A stretch of 37,135 nt of DNA from an uncultured Thermomicrobiales bacterium (GCA_902806355.1 CADCWI010000027.1:1-37135); one strand, 5' to 3'. Shown: positions 16,174-26,183, numbered from the stretch's first letter. Notes: generated from the sequence alone by a model not told the origin. A program made the numbers and translations.

Positions 16174-16731
16174 GTGCCCAGAACAGCGCCTGTCGAAACA
16201 TCGCCCAACACCTTGCTCGCCAGATTGTTTGAACACCATGCCTGGTCCAACCGGACACTGATCGACTTCCTTGCGGACTTCTCGGTGGAGCAACTGCGTC
16301 TCACCGTGCCCGGCACCTACGGAAACGTGATCGACACCGTCCGGCACCTGATCTCCAGTAACGCTGATTACGTGAGGATCATTCCAGACACGCCGGAAGT
16401 TCCGCAGTATGAGCAGGATGGTCCGTTCGGAGGGTGGGATGAATTGCGCGCTGTGGCCACGGCTTCGGATTCAGCTCTGGTGGCGTATGTCGGTAGCTTG
16501 ACCGAGGACATGTTCTTCGTTGATGTGGATGACGGCGTGGAGTTCGCGCTTGGGCGATCGATCCTCCTGGCGCAGATCCTCCATCATGCAACAGAGCACC
16601 GCAGCCAGATTCGGACAACGCTCTCGACACACGGCGTCACGCCACCCGAGATCTCCGTTTGGGCTTGGCGCAGGAGCGCAGAAGGACAAACCATCCTGGC
16701 AGGCTTGGCCGACGACACCCGAAAAAGGTGA
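16174..16731 (+). CDS. DinB-family four-helix protein
   Basis: A 185-residue protein of the DinB/YfiT-like metalloenzyme superfamily. It starts with the typical LFEHHAWSNRTLIDFL helix, has a conserved TVRHLISSNADYV helix with a metal-ligand His, and HHATEHRSQIRTTLS with the two downstream His ligands in the expected HxxxH spacing. These domains bind a divalent metal and include bacillithiol- or mycothiol-dependent S-transferases; the substrate here is unknown. The GTG at 16174 is preceded by GGAG. It stands alone upstream of the Fur-suf operon and is separated from it by about 200 bases containing a palindrome and a -10-like element, so it is probably transcribed independently. Confidence 0.85.
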   Translation: MPRTAPVETSPNTLLARLFEHHAWSNRTLIDFLADFSVEQLRLTVPGTYGNVIDTVRHLISSNADYVRIIPDTPEVPQYEQDGPFGGWDELRAVATASDSALVAYVGSLTEDMFFVDVDDGVEFALGRSILLAQILHHATEHRSQIRTTLSTHGVTPPEISVWAWRRSAEGQTILAGLADDTRKR

Positions 16732-16741
16732 CCGCGCATCC

Positions 16742-16766
16742 ATATCCGATGTGCTGGATCGGATAT
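16742..16766. promoter_or_regulatory. 25-bp perfect palindrome, candidate operator
   Basis: ATATCCGAT (16742-16750) and ATCGGATAT (16758-16766) are exact inverted copies with a 7-base spacer, just after the dinB stop and about 160 bases upstream of the Fur-family gene. There is no T-run, so it looks more like a dimeric regulator site than a terminator. A TATACT word overlaps its right arm. Confidence 0.45.
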
Positions 16767-16835
16767 ACTGCTTACAGGCGTGACCCGGGCATCTATCGGC
16801 GCGGATACCCGGTCGCCGAATCCCGACCGCGATGC

Positions 16836-16873
16836 TATACTTTGGATCTGGAAACAAGACTCATTCTCAGTTA
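16836..16873 (+). promoter_or_regulatory. Candidate promoter and Fur-like box of the fur-suf operon
   Basis: TATACT at 16836-16841 is a plausible -10. Just downstream, 16858-16872 reads on the opposite strand as AACTGAGAATGAGTC, which resembles Fur-box half-sites (GAGAATGAG). That position would allow repression by the Fur-family product encoded next. The -35 is not evident and the box is imperfect. Confidence 0.35.
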
Positions 16874-16928
16874 GACGGGAGTGACTCGAGTTCCGCCAAC
16901 GCGTGAACACCCAGGAGGCAACGGGAGC

Positions 16929-17336
16929 GTGACTGCGCCTACTCCAACAACCTATCGCAACACGACCCAGCGCGCGGTCATCCTCGCCGAAGTCGAAGGC
17001 GCCGAGGGCCACCTGACGGCCGGCGAGCTGTTCGAGCGTGTGCGGCGCCAGTATCCGACGATCGCCTACGGAACGGTCTATCGCACCCTGCACCTGCTGG
17101 CCGAGCACGGCCTGATCCAGGAACTGACATTCGCCGACCAGGCAAGCCGGTTCGACAAGCGGGTCGATCGACATGACCACGTTCACTGCCTCGCGTGCGG
17201 GGTCATCATGGATGTCGATGTGCCCGTTGCCCTGATGGCGTCGCATGTCGCCGAGGAGCAATCCGGATTCGTCGTCACCAGCCATCACACGGTTTTTGCC
17301 GGAACCTGCCCTGACTGTGCGTCGGCGCAGAGATAG
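16929..17336 (+). CDS. Fur-family metal/peroxide-responsive transcriptional regulator
   Basis: A 135-residue Fur/PerR-type repressor. The N-terminal winged helix (about 8-75) includes [12 protein letters not shown] and the recognition helix [19 protein letters not shown]. The C-terminal dimerisation domain carries the metal-binding HDHVHC segment (His82, His84, His86) and two structural-zinc CxxC pairs (Cys87/Cys90 and Cys127/Cys130). Fur, PerR and Zur cannot be separated with confidence from sequence alone. The GTG at 16929 is chosen because AGGAGG lies at 16913-16918; an upstream in-frame GTG at 16881 is less well supported. It lies 95 bases upstream of sufC in the same direction, so it probably controls the suf operon and its own expression in response to iron or oxidative stress. 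Confidence 0.9.
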   Translation: MTAPTPTTYRNTTQRAVILAEVEGAEGHLTAGELFERVRRQYPTIAYGTVYRTLHLLAEHGLIQELTFADQASRFDKRVDRHDHVHCLACGVIMDVDVPVALMASHVAEEQSGFVVTSHHTVFAGTCPDCASAQR

Positions 17337-17431
17337 CCGAAAGGGCACCTGACCACCACGATCCGCGAACTCACGCTACCCGGCCCCGCGGATGGGACGG
17401 GGCAAATCAGAGGAGGATGGACGAGTACGCC

Positions 17432-18232
17432 ATGGCAGATACGCAGAACGCCCCAATGTTCGAGATCGAGAACCTGCATGCCTCGATCGAGGACAAGGAA
17501 ATCCTCAAGGGCGTGAACCTGACGATCAACACCGGTGAGGTTCACGCGATCATGGGTCCCAATGGCTCTGGCAAGAGCACCCTTGCCAACGTGCTGGCAG
17601 GCAATCCGACCTACGAGGTCACGGAGGGTTCAGCGCGGTTCTATGGCGAGGACGTTCTCGAGATGGAGCCGGACGAGCGAGCTCATCTCGGGATTTTCCT
17701 GGCCTTCCAGTACCCGACGGTGATTCCCGGCGTCTCGATGGCGAATTTCCTTCGGATGGCCGTCACCAATACCCGGAATGCCCGGGCCGAGAAGAGCGGC
17801 GGCGAGATCCCGAAGATGAACCCGCGCGAGTTCCGTCGCCTGATGCGCGAGAAAATGCAGCTGCTGAAGATGGATGACTCGTTCGCCACGCGCTACCTGA
17901 ACGAAGGGTTCTCCGGCGGCGAGAAGAAGCGGGCCGAGATCCTGCAGCTGGCGTTGCTCGAACCGACGCTCGCGATTCTTGACGAGACGGATTCCGGTCT
18001 CGACATCGATGCGCTCCGCGTCGTGTCCGAGGGTGTCAACACCCTCTCCAACGAGAACATGGGCACCCTACTGATCACGCATTACCAGCGCCTGCTCGAT
18101 TACATCAAGCCGCACTTCGTCCACATCATGATGGATGGCCGGATCGTCCAGAGCGGTGGCCCGGAACTGGCTTTGGAGCTCGAGTCCAAAGGCTACGAGA
18201 AGCTTCGCGCCGAATTCGCCGCTCCGGTCTAA
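17432..18232 (+). CDS. sufC: SufC, Fe-S assembly ATPase
   Basis: SufC is the ABC-type ATPase of the SufBCD scaffold, which builds Fe-S clusters in the cytoplasm. This 266-residue protein has Walker [10 protein letters not shown], the Q-loop region [12 protein letters not shown], the signature SGGEKKR, Walker B with catalytic Glu ([12 protein letters not shown]) and the H-loop [10 protein letters not shown]; it has no membrane domain. The FSGGEKKR and [12 protein letters not shown] blocks are typical of SufC rather than other ABC proteins. The start is uncertain: AGGAGG (17411-17416) directly abuts an ATG at 17417 (spacing zero), while the ATG at 17432 is 15 bases away. It is followed by sufB after 56 bases. 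Confidence 0.95.
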   Translation: MADTQNAPMFEIENLHASIEDKEILKGVNLTINTGEVHAIMGPNGSGKSTLANVLAGNPTYEVTEGSARFYGEDVLEMEPDERAHLGIFLAFQYPTVIPGVSMANFLRMAVTNTRNARAEKSGGEIPKMNPREFRRLMREKMQLLKMDDSFATRYLNEGFSGGEKKRAEILQLALLEPTLAILDETDSGLDIDALRVVSEGVNTLSNENMGTLLITHYQRLLDYIKPHFVHIMMDGRIVQSGGPELALELESKGYEKLRAEFAAPV

Positions 18233-18288
18233 CGGGCGACGAGACACACTGGATCGCACACGCATTCCATCGCCAGAGGAGATCATCA

Positions 18289-19698
<1,410 letters not shown>

Positions 19699-19779
19699 CG
19701 GGACAGACGCACGTCACGCAGTAGAGCATGGTCGCTGCCCGGTCATCTCCGGATGGTGACCATGCCGATCGAGGAACCA

Positions 19780-21144
19780 ATGGAAGCAGTAGCAGCCAGA
19801 AAACCCCAACTCCACCCCGAACACCTCGCACATTTCACCCGCGAAGCCGTGATCGCCCTCTCCGACGCTCGCCGGGAGCCCGAGTGGGTGCTGCAGCGCC
19901 GTCTCGACGCGTGGGAGACATTCGAATCCCTGCCGTATCCCGCCCGCAACGATGAGGAGTGGCGACGCACCGACCTTCGCCGGCTCAAGCTCGATCGTTT
20001 CGCGCCGGCCCCGCCGAATCTCGAGCGTGTTACCTCCCTTGAACAGGTGAACGGTGGATCCAGCACGGCCCTTCAGTTTGGCGAGGCCGAGAACCGGGCC
20101 GGGATCGTCGTCGGCAGGAACGGGAGCATCAGCTTCGCCGAAGCCGCTGAGGACGCCGCGCAACAGGGAGTCGTTTTCACGGACCTGACCTCCGCCATCC
20201 AGTCCCACCCGGATCTCGTCCGCGAGCACTTCATGACACTGGCCGTGCCCGCGAGCTTCGGCAAGTTCGAAGCACTGCATGCCGCCTTCTGGCAGACCGG
20301 TGCGTTCCTGTACGTGCCGAAGGGCGTCTCGGTCGAGCTTCCGTTCCGGGCGTTCGCGCTCGATACCCCGGCTGGCAGCGCCGCATTCACCCACTCTCTG
20401 ATCGTGCTCGAGGAGAGCGCCGAAGCATTCTTCGTCGATGCATTCCAGTCGGACACGCAGGACGATGCCGCGTTCACCTCCTCGGTGGTGGAGCTGATCC
20501 TTCGGGACAATGCGAAGCTCCGGTACGTCCAGGTCCAGGACTGGGGGCGTCATGTCTGGAACTTCATGACCGAGCGCTCGGTGCTCGGTCGTGATTCCGA
20601 ACTGCGGTCGTTGCAGGTCACGCTCGGATCGAAGTTCGCCAAGAACTCGATCGGTTCCCACCTAAGAGGCGAGAACGCGCTGGCGGAGATGCTCGGCATC
20701 TTCTTCGCCGACGGCGACCAGTTCTTCGACCACCATACCTGGCAACTGCACGAGTCGCCCTACACGACAAGCGATCTCGAGTTCAAGGGCGCTCTCAAGG
20801 AAAAGGCTCGCTCGGTCTACTCCGGGTTGATCAAGGTTTCCGAAGGGGCGCAGCGGACCGACGCGTACCAGCAGAACCGGAACCTCGTGCTCAGCCGCAC
20901 GGCCCGCGCCGACACCATCCCCAACTTGGAGATCGGGGCGAATGACGTCCGATGCACCCACGGAGCGACCGTCTCGCAAGTCGATGAAGAGCATATCTTC
21001 TACCTCCAGGCGCGCGGCATCCCCCGCGCCGAAGCGCAGAAGCTGGTGGTCGAAGGGTTCTTTCGGCCGGTGATCGACCGGATCCCGGTCGAGGAGATCC
21101 AGGGATTCCTCGAAGGCGCGATCGCCGCCAAGGTCGGGTATTAG
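19780..21144 (+). CDS. sufD: SufD, Fe-S scaffold subunit
   Basis: A 454-residue SufB/SufD-family protein that pairs with SufB and SufC and is linked to iron acquisition and cluster assembly. The core motif GAFLYVPKGVSVELPF and the C-terminal CTHGATVSQVDEEHIFYLQARGI region are conserved; the His in EEHIF (His394) and the CTHGA block lie at the SufB/D interface region. The Cys that SufB has in the equivalent strand is replaced (RNLVLS), which marks this copy as SufD. The ATG at 19780 is preceded by GAGG with 5-base spacing; ATGs at 19753 and 19762 are in frame but lack a ribosome site. A 260-base gap full of palindromes separates it from sufS. Confidence 0.93.
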   Translation: MEAVAARKPQLHPEHLAHFTREAVIALSDARREPEWVLQRRLDAWETFESLPYPARNDEEWRRTDLRRLKLDRFAPAPPNLERVTSLEQVNGGSSTALQFGEAENRAGIVVGRNGSISFAEAAEDAAQQGVVFTDLTSAIQSHPDLVREHFMTLAVPASFGKFEALHAAFWQTGAFLYVPKGVSVELPFRAFALDTPAGSAAFTHSLIVLEESAEAFFVDAFQSDTQDDAAFTSSVVELILRDNAKLRYVQVQDWGRHVWNFMTERSVLGRDSELRSLQVTLGSKFAKNSIGSHLRGENALAEMLGIFFADGDQFFDHHTWQLHESPYTTSDLEFKGALKEKARSVYSGLIKVSEGAQRTDAYQQNRNLVLSRTARADTIPNLEIGANDVRCTHGATVSQVDEEHIFYLQARGIPRAEAQKLVVEGFFRPVIDRIPVEEIQGFLEGAIAAKVGY

Positions 21145-21190
21145 ACCGGTCGCAGCTTCCCGTGCAGAGGTCGACTCGTGTCTACGATTC

Positions 21191-21212
21191 GGGCCGACAC
21201 GGAGGTCGGCCC
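21191..21212. repeat. REP-like palindrome in sufD-sufS gap, element 1
   Basis: GGGCCGAC (21191-21198) and GTCGGCCC (21205-21212) form a perfect 8-bp stem with a 6-base loop. It lacks the GTAG tag of the other elements, but shares the GC-clamp and stem layout. Confidence 0.65.
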
Positions 21213-21243
21213 GTACGGTGTTGCAAACGGCAAACCGATGCAT

Positions 21244-21268
21244 GTAGGGGAGGCCCCTGTGGCCTCCC
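21244..21268 (+). repeat. REP-like palindrome in sufD-sufS gap, element 2
   Basis: GTAG (21244-21247) followed by GGGAGGCC, a 5-base loop (21256-21260) and GGCCTCCC (21261-21268). The stem is perfect and the tag is the 5' tetranucleotide typical of REP elements. Confidence 0.7.
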
Positions 21269-21282
21269 GAGGCAGAGATATA

Positions 21283-21311
21283 GGAACTGTCTCGCCATGG
21301 CGAACAGTTCC
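21283..21311. repeat. Nearly perfect palindrome in sufD-sufS gap
   Basis: GGAACTGT (21283-21290) pairs with ACAGTTCC (21304-21311), and the interior TCGCCATGGCGA (21292-21303) is itself a perfect palindrome, leaving one unpaired base. Its arms differ from the GTAG-tagged set, so it may be a separate element class. Confidence 0.65.
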
Positions 21312-21343
21312 GGGCCGCCGTCCGTGGCGTGTGCAACGGGCTC

Positions 21344-21373
21344 GTAGCTCGGGGCAGACGTGGGTGTCTGCCC
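21344..21373 (+). repeat. REP-like palindrome in sufD-sufS gap, element 3
   Basis: GTAG (21344-21347), then GGGCAGAC (21352-21359), a 6-base loop and GTCTGCCC (21366-21373). It has the same stem word as the degenerate copy at 4514-4539. It lies about 30 bases upstream of the sufS ribosome site. Confidence 0.7.
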
Positions 21374-21406
21374 TCCCAGTGTGTCATTTAGACAGGAGCG
21401 ATGCTC

Positions 21407-22792
21407 ATGGCGATAGCTCCAGGACAGCACATACCAGAACCGCCGACGGTGAGCCGTGGCCGCCTAGACGGAGCCGTGATCAAGGCGGATTTCCCGATCC
21501 TGCACCAACGTCCCCGGGATGGACGCCTGCCTCTGGTCTTCCTCGACAGCGCAGCCAGCTCGCAGAAACCGGCGGTCGTCATCGACGCCCTGCGCGAGTA
21601 CTACGAGACGTACAACGCGAACATTCATCGTGGTGTTTACGAGCTCTCGGAACGGGCAACAGCGCGCTTCGAGGAGGCTCGCCGCAAGATCGCGTCATTC
21701 ATCAATGCCTGGTCCGCTCGCGAGTGCATCTTCGTACGGAACGCGACCGAGGCGATCAACCTCGTTGCCCAATCGTGGGGGCGTGCCAACGTCACCACCG
21801 GTGACCTGATCGTCTTCACGACGATGGAGCACCACTCCAACATCGTGCCGTGGCAGATGCTGGCCCATGAGAAGGGCGCAAGGCTCGGGCATGTCCGGAT
21901 CACGCCCGACGGGCGACTCGACCTGGACCATTTCGACGAGCTGATGTCGCAGGAACCGAAGATCGTGGCCTTTACCCACGTTAGCAACAGCCTCGGCACC
22001 GTCAATCCCGCAAAGGCGATGATCGCCAAGGCACGGGCCGCCGGGGCAATCACTGTCCTCGATGGTGCCCAGAGCGCGCCGCACCTTGCCGTCGATGTCC
22101 AGGACCTCGATTGCGATTTCATGGCGCTGTCCGGACACAAGATGCTCGGCCCGATGAGCGCGGGGGTGCTCTACGGCAAGCGGACATTGCTCGATGCAAT
22201 GCCCCCGTTTCTCGGCGGAGGAAGCATGATCCGCAAGGTCGAGCTCGAAACAACGACCTGGGCGGATGTGCCTGCCAAGTTCGAAGCGGGCACGCCGGCC
22301 GTCGCCGACGCGATCGGTCTCGGGATCGCGGTCGATTATCTCACCGGGCTCGGCATGGATCGCGTTTGGGATCATGAGCGGGAGATCGTCGGCTATGCGC
22401 TCGAGCGCCTGCGGGAGATTCCGAACGTTTGCATCCATGGCCCCAGGGAAGCGGAGGACCGGTCCGGGGTCGTGTCGTTCTCGGTTGGTGAGGTACATCC
22501 GCACGATGTCGCGGCGATCCTGGATGAGGAGAACGTTGCCGTCCGCGCCGGGCATCATTGCACCCAGCCACTCATGCGTGCGCTCGATGTCGTCGCGACG
22601 ACAAGAGCCAGTTTCTACATCTACAACGACGAACGGGATGTCGATCGGCTTGTTCAGGGGATTCACCGCGTGAACGCCATCTTCGGTGCGGAGACCCGTG
22701 TCCATCCCGGCGCGGCAACGAGTGGCAATGACAGTGGCGAGCCATGCCGCCAGCAGTGGGATGAGCGCACGTTCATGGAAGATGCATCATGA
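21407..22792 (+). CDS. sufS: SufS, group II cysteine desulfurase
   Basis: A 461-residue PLP enzyme that converts cysteine to alanine and passes persulfide sulfur to SufU. The PLP lysine is in LSGHKMLGP (Lys245), the cofactor-stacking region is TMEHHSNIVPW and the active-site Cys is in AGHHCTQP (Cys385). FLDSAASSQKP, NIHRGVYELS and RNATEAINLVA are typical SufS/CsdA blocks. The C-terminus extends about 35 residues beyond the usual end with a polar tail. The ATG at 21407 is preferred over 21401 because AGGAG at 21394-21398 gives 8-base rather than 2-base spacing. The gene overlaps sufU by 4 bases (ATGA), so the pair is translationally coupled. Confidence 0.95.
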   Translation: MAIAPGQHIPEPPTVSRGRLDGAVIKADFPILHQRPRDGRLPLVFLDSAASSQKPAVVIDALREYYETYNANIHRGVYELSERATARFEEARRKIASFINAWSARECIFVRNATEAINLVAQSWGRANVTTGDLIVFTTMEHHSNIVPWQMLAHEKGARLGHVRITPDGRLDLDHFDELMSQEPKIVAFTHVSNSLGTVNPAKAMIAKARAAGAITVLDGAQSAPHLAVDVQDLDCDFMALSGHKMLGPMSAGVLYGKRTLLDAMPPFLGGGSMIRKVELETTTWADVPAKFEAGTPAVADAIGLGIAVDYLTGLGMDRVWDHEREIVGYALERLREIPNVCIHGPREAEDRSGVVSFSVGEVHPHDVAAILDEENVAVRAGHHCTQPLMRALDVVATTRASFYIYNDERDVDRLVQGIHRVNAIFGAETRVHPGAATSGNDSGEPCRQQWDERTFMEDAS

Positions 22793-23196
22793 GTTTCGGC
22801 GGCGACAGCATTTATCGCGAAATCATCCTCGAGCACTACAAGAACCCGAGCAATCGCGGCCAGCTCGACCCGGCGGACTTCAGTTACGAGGACGTGAATC
22901 CACTCTGTGGGGACGAGATCCGGATCGATGTCCGTGTCGCGGACGATAGCATCTCGGAAATTAGGTTCTCCGGGCGAGGGTGCGCCGTCAGCCAGGCATC
23001 GGCTTCGATCCTGACCGAGATGGCCGAAGGAAAATCGCTGACCGAAGTCAAGGCGATCGGCAAGGACGAACTTCTCGACGAGATCGGCATACCCGTCAGC
23101 CCGGCACGGTTGAAATGCGCGATGCTAGGCCTCAAGGTGCTCAAGGCGGGGATCTACGGCATCGACCAGGCCAACGAGGAGTTCGAGGACGAGTAG
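22789..23196 (+). CDS. sufU: SufU, zinc-dependent sulfurtransferase
   Basis: A 135-residue IscU-fold protein that accepts sulfur from SufS at a zinc site and hands it to SufBCD. The ligand set is complete: Cys40 and Asp42 (NPLCGDEI), Cys65 (GRGCAVSQAS) and Cys110 (RLKCAMLG). It has the loop insertion between the second and third Cys that separates SufU from IscU. It starts inside the last codons of sufS (4-base overlap). The organism therefore uses the SufS-SufU pair; no SufE is present in the window. Confidence 0.94.
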   Translation: MSFGGDSIYREIILEHYKNPSNRGQLDPADFSYEDVNPLCGDEIRIDVRVADDSISEIRFSGRGCAVSQASASILTEMAEGKSLTEVKAIGKDELLDEIGIPVSPARLKCAMLGLKVLKAGIYGIDQANEEFEDE

Positions 23197-23211
23197 TGGT
23201 TTGTCTGGGGC

Positions 23212-23310
23212 TCCATGTCATCCCGAGCGATGGGCCGGGAGAGTGTTCATAGGCGATTGCGCGGCAATCGAGCAGGAGCGGCCCGTCGCTTCGCTCAGAG
23301 GGACGGGGTC
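23212..23310. repeat. Dispersed-repeat-like sequence between sufU and mrp
   Basis: The gap contains CCATGTCATCCCGAGCG near 23212 and, inverted further on, CGTCGCTTCGCTCAGAGG near 23285-23302. These resemble the two ends of intergenic repeats common in many bacterial genomes, from general memory of such sequences rather than a search. The segment keeps the mrp frame open upstream of its likely true start, which would mislead start prediction. Confidence 0.4.
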
Positions 23311-23379
23311 GGTTCTCACGGTCAGGCAACCAGTCTGGCCCGCATGCTGGCAGCCCGCGACATCGACAAGGACGCTCAG

Positions 23380-24441
23380 GTGAGCAATAGCCAGCGCATC
23401 GACACCGAACGCCTGCGGGCGGTTCTGGAGAGCGTTTGGGGCGCCGATGGTGCACCCTTGCTTGATGAAGGCGTCCACGACATCGATCAGGAAGGATCGT
23501 GGCTTGCGATCACCCTTGGGTCGTCGGCCGTCTCGCGATCCCGCCTTGCCGACGTCCATGACATCGTTCGCGAACAGTGTCCCGGGCAGGACATCGAAAT
23601 TCGCTCGGGAAACGTGATCCATCGAGGCGGAACCGGATTTGGCGAGGGGCGGCACATCGTGGTGATCCTCGGCGGCAAGGGGGGTGTCGGCAAATCGACG
23701 ATCGCCGTCAATCTCGCGATCACGCTGGCGGCCATGGACCAGCGGGTCGGCTTGCTCGATGGAGACCTCAACGCTCCGGATCTTCACCACCTCCTCGGCA
23801 TCAGCGCTCCGGAAGGAGTGAGCGATGACCAGTGGGACCTCTGGCGCACCTCCGTACTTCCGCCGTCGGGATGGCTCCGACCTGTTGCCCGGTACGGAAT
23901 GGAGGTCGCCTCGATCGGCTTGACCTTCGCGGACACCATGGCGCCGACGATCTCGGGTCGGGAAACCATTGCCGCGCTGTTGCGAAGACTCGTGTTCGAG
24001 ACGAGCTGGTCGGCAAACATCCTGGTGATCGACGCGCCGCCGGGGACCGGGGAGGAAGTGCAGGTGATGCTTGGGCAACTGCCGATCTCCGCGGCACTCA
24101 TGGTCACCACGCCGCAGGACCTCGCGCAGATGGATGCTGGCCGGACTGTGTCGCTCCTCAGGAGCTCCGGCATCCCGGTGATCGGTATGGTCCAGAACAT
24201 GGCGTACCTGCCGTGCCCTCACTGCAGCAAGACGATCGATCTGTTCAGTGGATCGGCGAGACTGGAAGACGAGGGCGTGCCGGTGCTCGGGCAGATCCCG
24301 TTCGATACGCGGTTGTCGGAGGGAGCGGACCAGGGTACTCCGCTGGTGCTCGGAGATCGGCAACGATCCATCTCTCTTGAGTTCGCCCGCATCGCCGCGC
24401 AGACGCGGGCCTGGCTTAGGGCGATACCGGCCACATCATGA
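23380..24441 (+). CDS. Mrp/ApbC-type Fe-S cluster carrier P-loop ATPase
   Basis: A 353-residue Mrp/NBP35-family protein that binds a [4Fe-4S] cluster and transfers it to apo-enzymes. The N-terminal ~80 residues resemble a MIP18/DUF59-like domain. The ATPase core has the deviant Walker A GKGGVGKST (99-107), VIDAPPGTGEEV with the switch Asp, and MAYLPCPHCSKTIDLF with the cluster-binding CPHC. The GTG at 23380 is chosen because AAGGA lies at 23368-23372; the open frame upstream to 23215 crosses repeat-like sequence. Being the sixth gene after the Fur-family gene in the suf direction, it probably works as the carrier downstream of the SufBCD scaffold. Confidence 0.9.
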   Translation: MSNSQRIDTERLRAVLESVWGADGAPLLDEGVHDIDQEGSWLAITLGSSAVSRSRLADVHDIVREQCPGQDIEIRSGNVIHRGGTGFGEGRHIVVILGGKGGVGKSTIAVNLAITLAAMDQRVGLLDGDLNAPDLHHLLGISAPEGVSDDQWDLWRTSVLPPSGWLRPVARYGMEVASIGLTFADTMAPTISGRETIAALLRRLVFETSWSANILVIDAPPGTGEEVQVMLGQLPISAALMVTTPQDLAQMDAGRTVSLLRSSGIPVIGMVQNMAYLPCPHCSKTIDLFSGSARLEDEGVPVLGQIPFDTRLSEGADQGTPLVLGDRQRSISLEFARIAAQTRAWLRAIPATS

Positions 24442-24688
24442 CGCAGCTCTCCACGAACGAGGAAGGGCGTGTTGCCCCGCTGCAGCCCTGGTCTTCGCCG
24501 TGCACGGATCGCCGGCACACCGTGGACATGCACCGAACAGCCAGGCGGCCACGACAGAACTTTCTACCGTGGCTTGCCTGGAACATTGACCGCTGTTTTT
24601 CAGGAAACGCCGCGGGAGGCAGCCCTTCCAAGAACGAGCGGTGTTCCCTTCAACGACTCACGCTCTAGCGCTACAGGAATGACATCGC
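24442..24688. other. Gap between mrp and the Rieske gene, nothing recognised
   Basis: About 250 bases with short open frames lacking ribosome sites and no strong hairpin. Its length leaves open whether the Rieske gene is transcribed with the suf operon or from its own promoter. Confidence 0.35.
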
Positions 24689-25006
24689 ATGGCTGAACAC
24701 TGGGTGACCGTCGCCAAGGCGGGCTTTCTCGAACCGGGCGAGCTGATGTACGTCGAAGTCGACGATGAACCGGTCTGCCTCATCAATTTCGACGGTGAGC
24801 TGCACGCGCTCAACGACACCTGCACTCACGAGGATGCGTCGCTGTCCGACGGCACGATCGACGGCGACGAGATCGAATGCCCAATGCACGGGGGCGCGTT
24901 CTTCATCCGCACCGGCGAGCCGGCGGCCTTCCCGGTCGCGGTCCGAACCGAGAAGTATGCGGTCCGCGTCGTCGATGACGAGGTTCAGGTCACTGTCAGG
25001 AGCTAG
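24689..25006 (+). CDS. Rieske [2Fe-2S] ferredoxin
   Basis: A 105-residue soluble Rieske ferredoxin, as in the ferredoxin components of non-haem oxygenases. The cluster ligands are complete: Cys45 and His47 (CTHEDA) and Cys64 and His67 (CPMHGG). The rest is a compact beta-barrel (YVEVDDEPVCLINFDGELHAL). There is no signal or membrane anchor, unlike Rieske proteins of bc complexes. The ATG at 24689 is preceded by AGGAA. It follows the suf/mrp genes in the same direction; SUF operons of Gram-positive-type bacteria often carry such a protein, which points to a link with Fe-S assembly or electron supply, but its partner is not visible here. Confidence 0.9.
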   Translation: MAEHWVTVAKAGFLEPGELMYVEVDDEPVCLINFDGELHALNDTCTHEDASLSDGTIDGDEIECPMHGGAFFIRTGEPAAFPVAVRTEKYAVRVVDDEVQVTVRS

Positions 25007-25151
25007 CCTCGTCTAGCATGGGCGGACATGAAGATGACCCTGCCCATACGCGTCACCTGCTCCGTCCTGTTCACTCCATATTGACCGATTCCAAGGGACA
25101 GACTTGGAGTGAACTCGTCAGGCCGCCCGAACAACACATCTGTGGGTGCCG

Positions 25152-25964
25152 TCAATCCGGGATGACCACCGTATCGAGCCCGGGTTCAGGTTCCGGGAAG
25201 CGCGGGTTCATCTCCTCGAGCGTGTCGGCCACGATCCGCGCGACGAGGACATTGCGAAACCATTTCCTGTTCGCGGGGATCACATACCACGGCGCGTGTT
25301 CGGTTGAGCAATTCGCGATGGCATCGTGGAACGCTCGCTGATATTCATCCCACCGCTCACGCTCCGCCAGGTCACCCGTGGAGAATTTCCAGTGCTTCTC
25401 CGGGTTGTCGAGGCGAGCCTGGAGCCGTTCCTTTTGCTCAGCCTTCGAGATGTGCAGGTAGAACTTCAGGATGCGGGTGCGGTTGGCGGAAAGCATCCGT
25501 TCGAAGTCGTTGATCTGATCGTAGCGCGATGACCAGACGCTCTCGTCGACGAGGTTCTTCACCCGGACCACAAGGACATCCTCATAGTGGGAGCGGTTGA
25601 AGATCGCCATGTACCCATTGCGCGGCGTGTGCTGGTGGTAGCGCCACAGGAAGTCATGTCCCCGCTCCACGTCGTTCGGGACCCTGAAGTTGCGGACGCG
25701 ACAGCCCTGGATATTGACACTCCCGAACACGTGCTTGATCGTGCCGTCCTTGCCGCCGGTGTCGGTGGCCTGGAGGACGACGAGCAGGCTCTGTTCGGCT
25801 TCCGCGAAGAGACGTTCCTGCAACGACGTGATCCGGTCGAGATCCGCCTTCAGCAGATCCTTCCCGTCCTGCTTGCCTGGGATATCGCCCCTGTCGTCCG
25901 GATCCCAGTCGTTCAGCTCGAACTCCTGGCCGGGCCGCACGCGATAGTCATCCACCGTGAACAT
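25152..25964 (-). CDS. PPK2-family polyphosphate:nucleotide phosphotransferase
   Basis: A 270-residue cytoplasmic kinase of the PPK2 family, which uses polyphosphate to phosphorylate AMP, ADP or GDP, or runs in reverse. It has the Walker A-like ATDTGGKDGT (66-75), the GCRVRNFRVPN strand, the catalytic FLWRYHQHTPRNG region, the IFNRSHYEDVLVVRV motif and the lid-helix Arg-rich segment after KFYLHISKAEQKERLQ. Single-domain length fits class I or III; the preferred nucleotide cannot be fixed. The start at 25964 is chosen over a longer frame because AAGGAG lies 5-6 bases upstream. It converges with the Rieske gene (145-base gap with a weak hairpin near 25090-25108). Confidence 0.92.
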   Translation of the reverse strand: MFTVDDYRVRPGQEFELNDWDPDDRGDIPGKQDGKDLLKADLDRITSLQERLFAEAEQSLLVVLQATDTGGKDGTIKHVFGSVNIQGCRVRNFRVPNDVERGHDFLWRYHQHTPRNGYMAIFNRSHYEDVLVVRVKNLVDESVWSSRYDQINDFERMLSANRTRILKFYLHISKAEQKERLQARLDNPEKHWKFSTGDLAERERWDEYQRAFHDAIANCSTEHAPWYVIPANRKWFRNVLVARIVADTLEEMNPRFPEPEPGLDTVVIPD

Positions 25965-26183
25965 GATGTCTCCTTCTCGACATGGACCACGTTCGTGGAC
26001 TCTTGACCCGCTGCTACTGTCGCTCGGCGCCGTCAGCTCCACGAAAACGCTCTGGAGCCCCACAGGAACGCGCGACCACCTGATGCTCGTCAATAGGGCA
26101 AGCCCGGCAAGCTCGAAGCCGGCCGGTCCATCAAGACCGTCCACGCGCCTTCAGGATTCAGCATCGAAAACATGTACAAGAAA

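Noticed and set aside
23215..23379. Upstream extension of the mrp gene by 55 codons
   Set aside because: The extension consists of repeat-like intergenic sequence; the GTG at 23380 has a proper ribosome site.
25090..25108. Hairpin TCCAAG-7-CTTGGA between the convergent Rieske and PPK2 genes
   Set aside because: A 6-bp stem without a T-run is too weak to call as a terminator.
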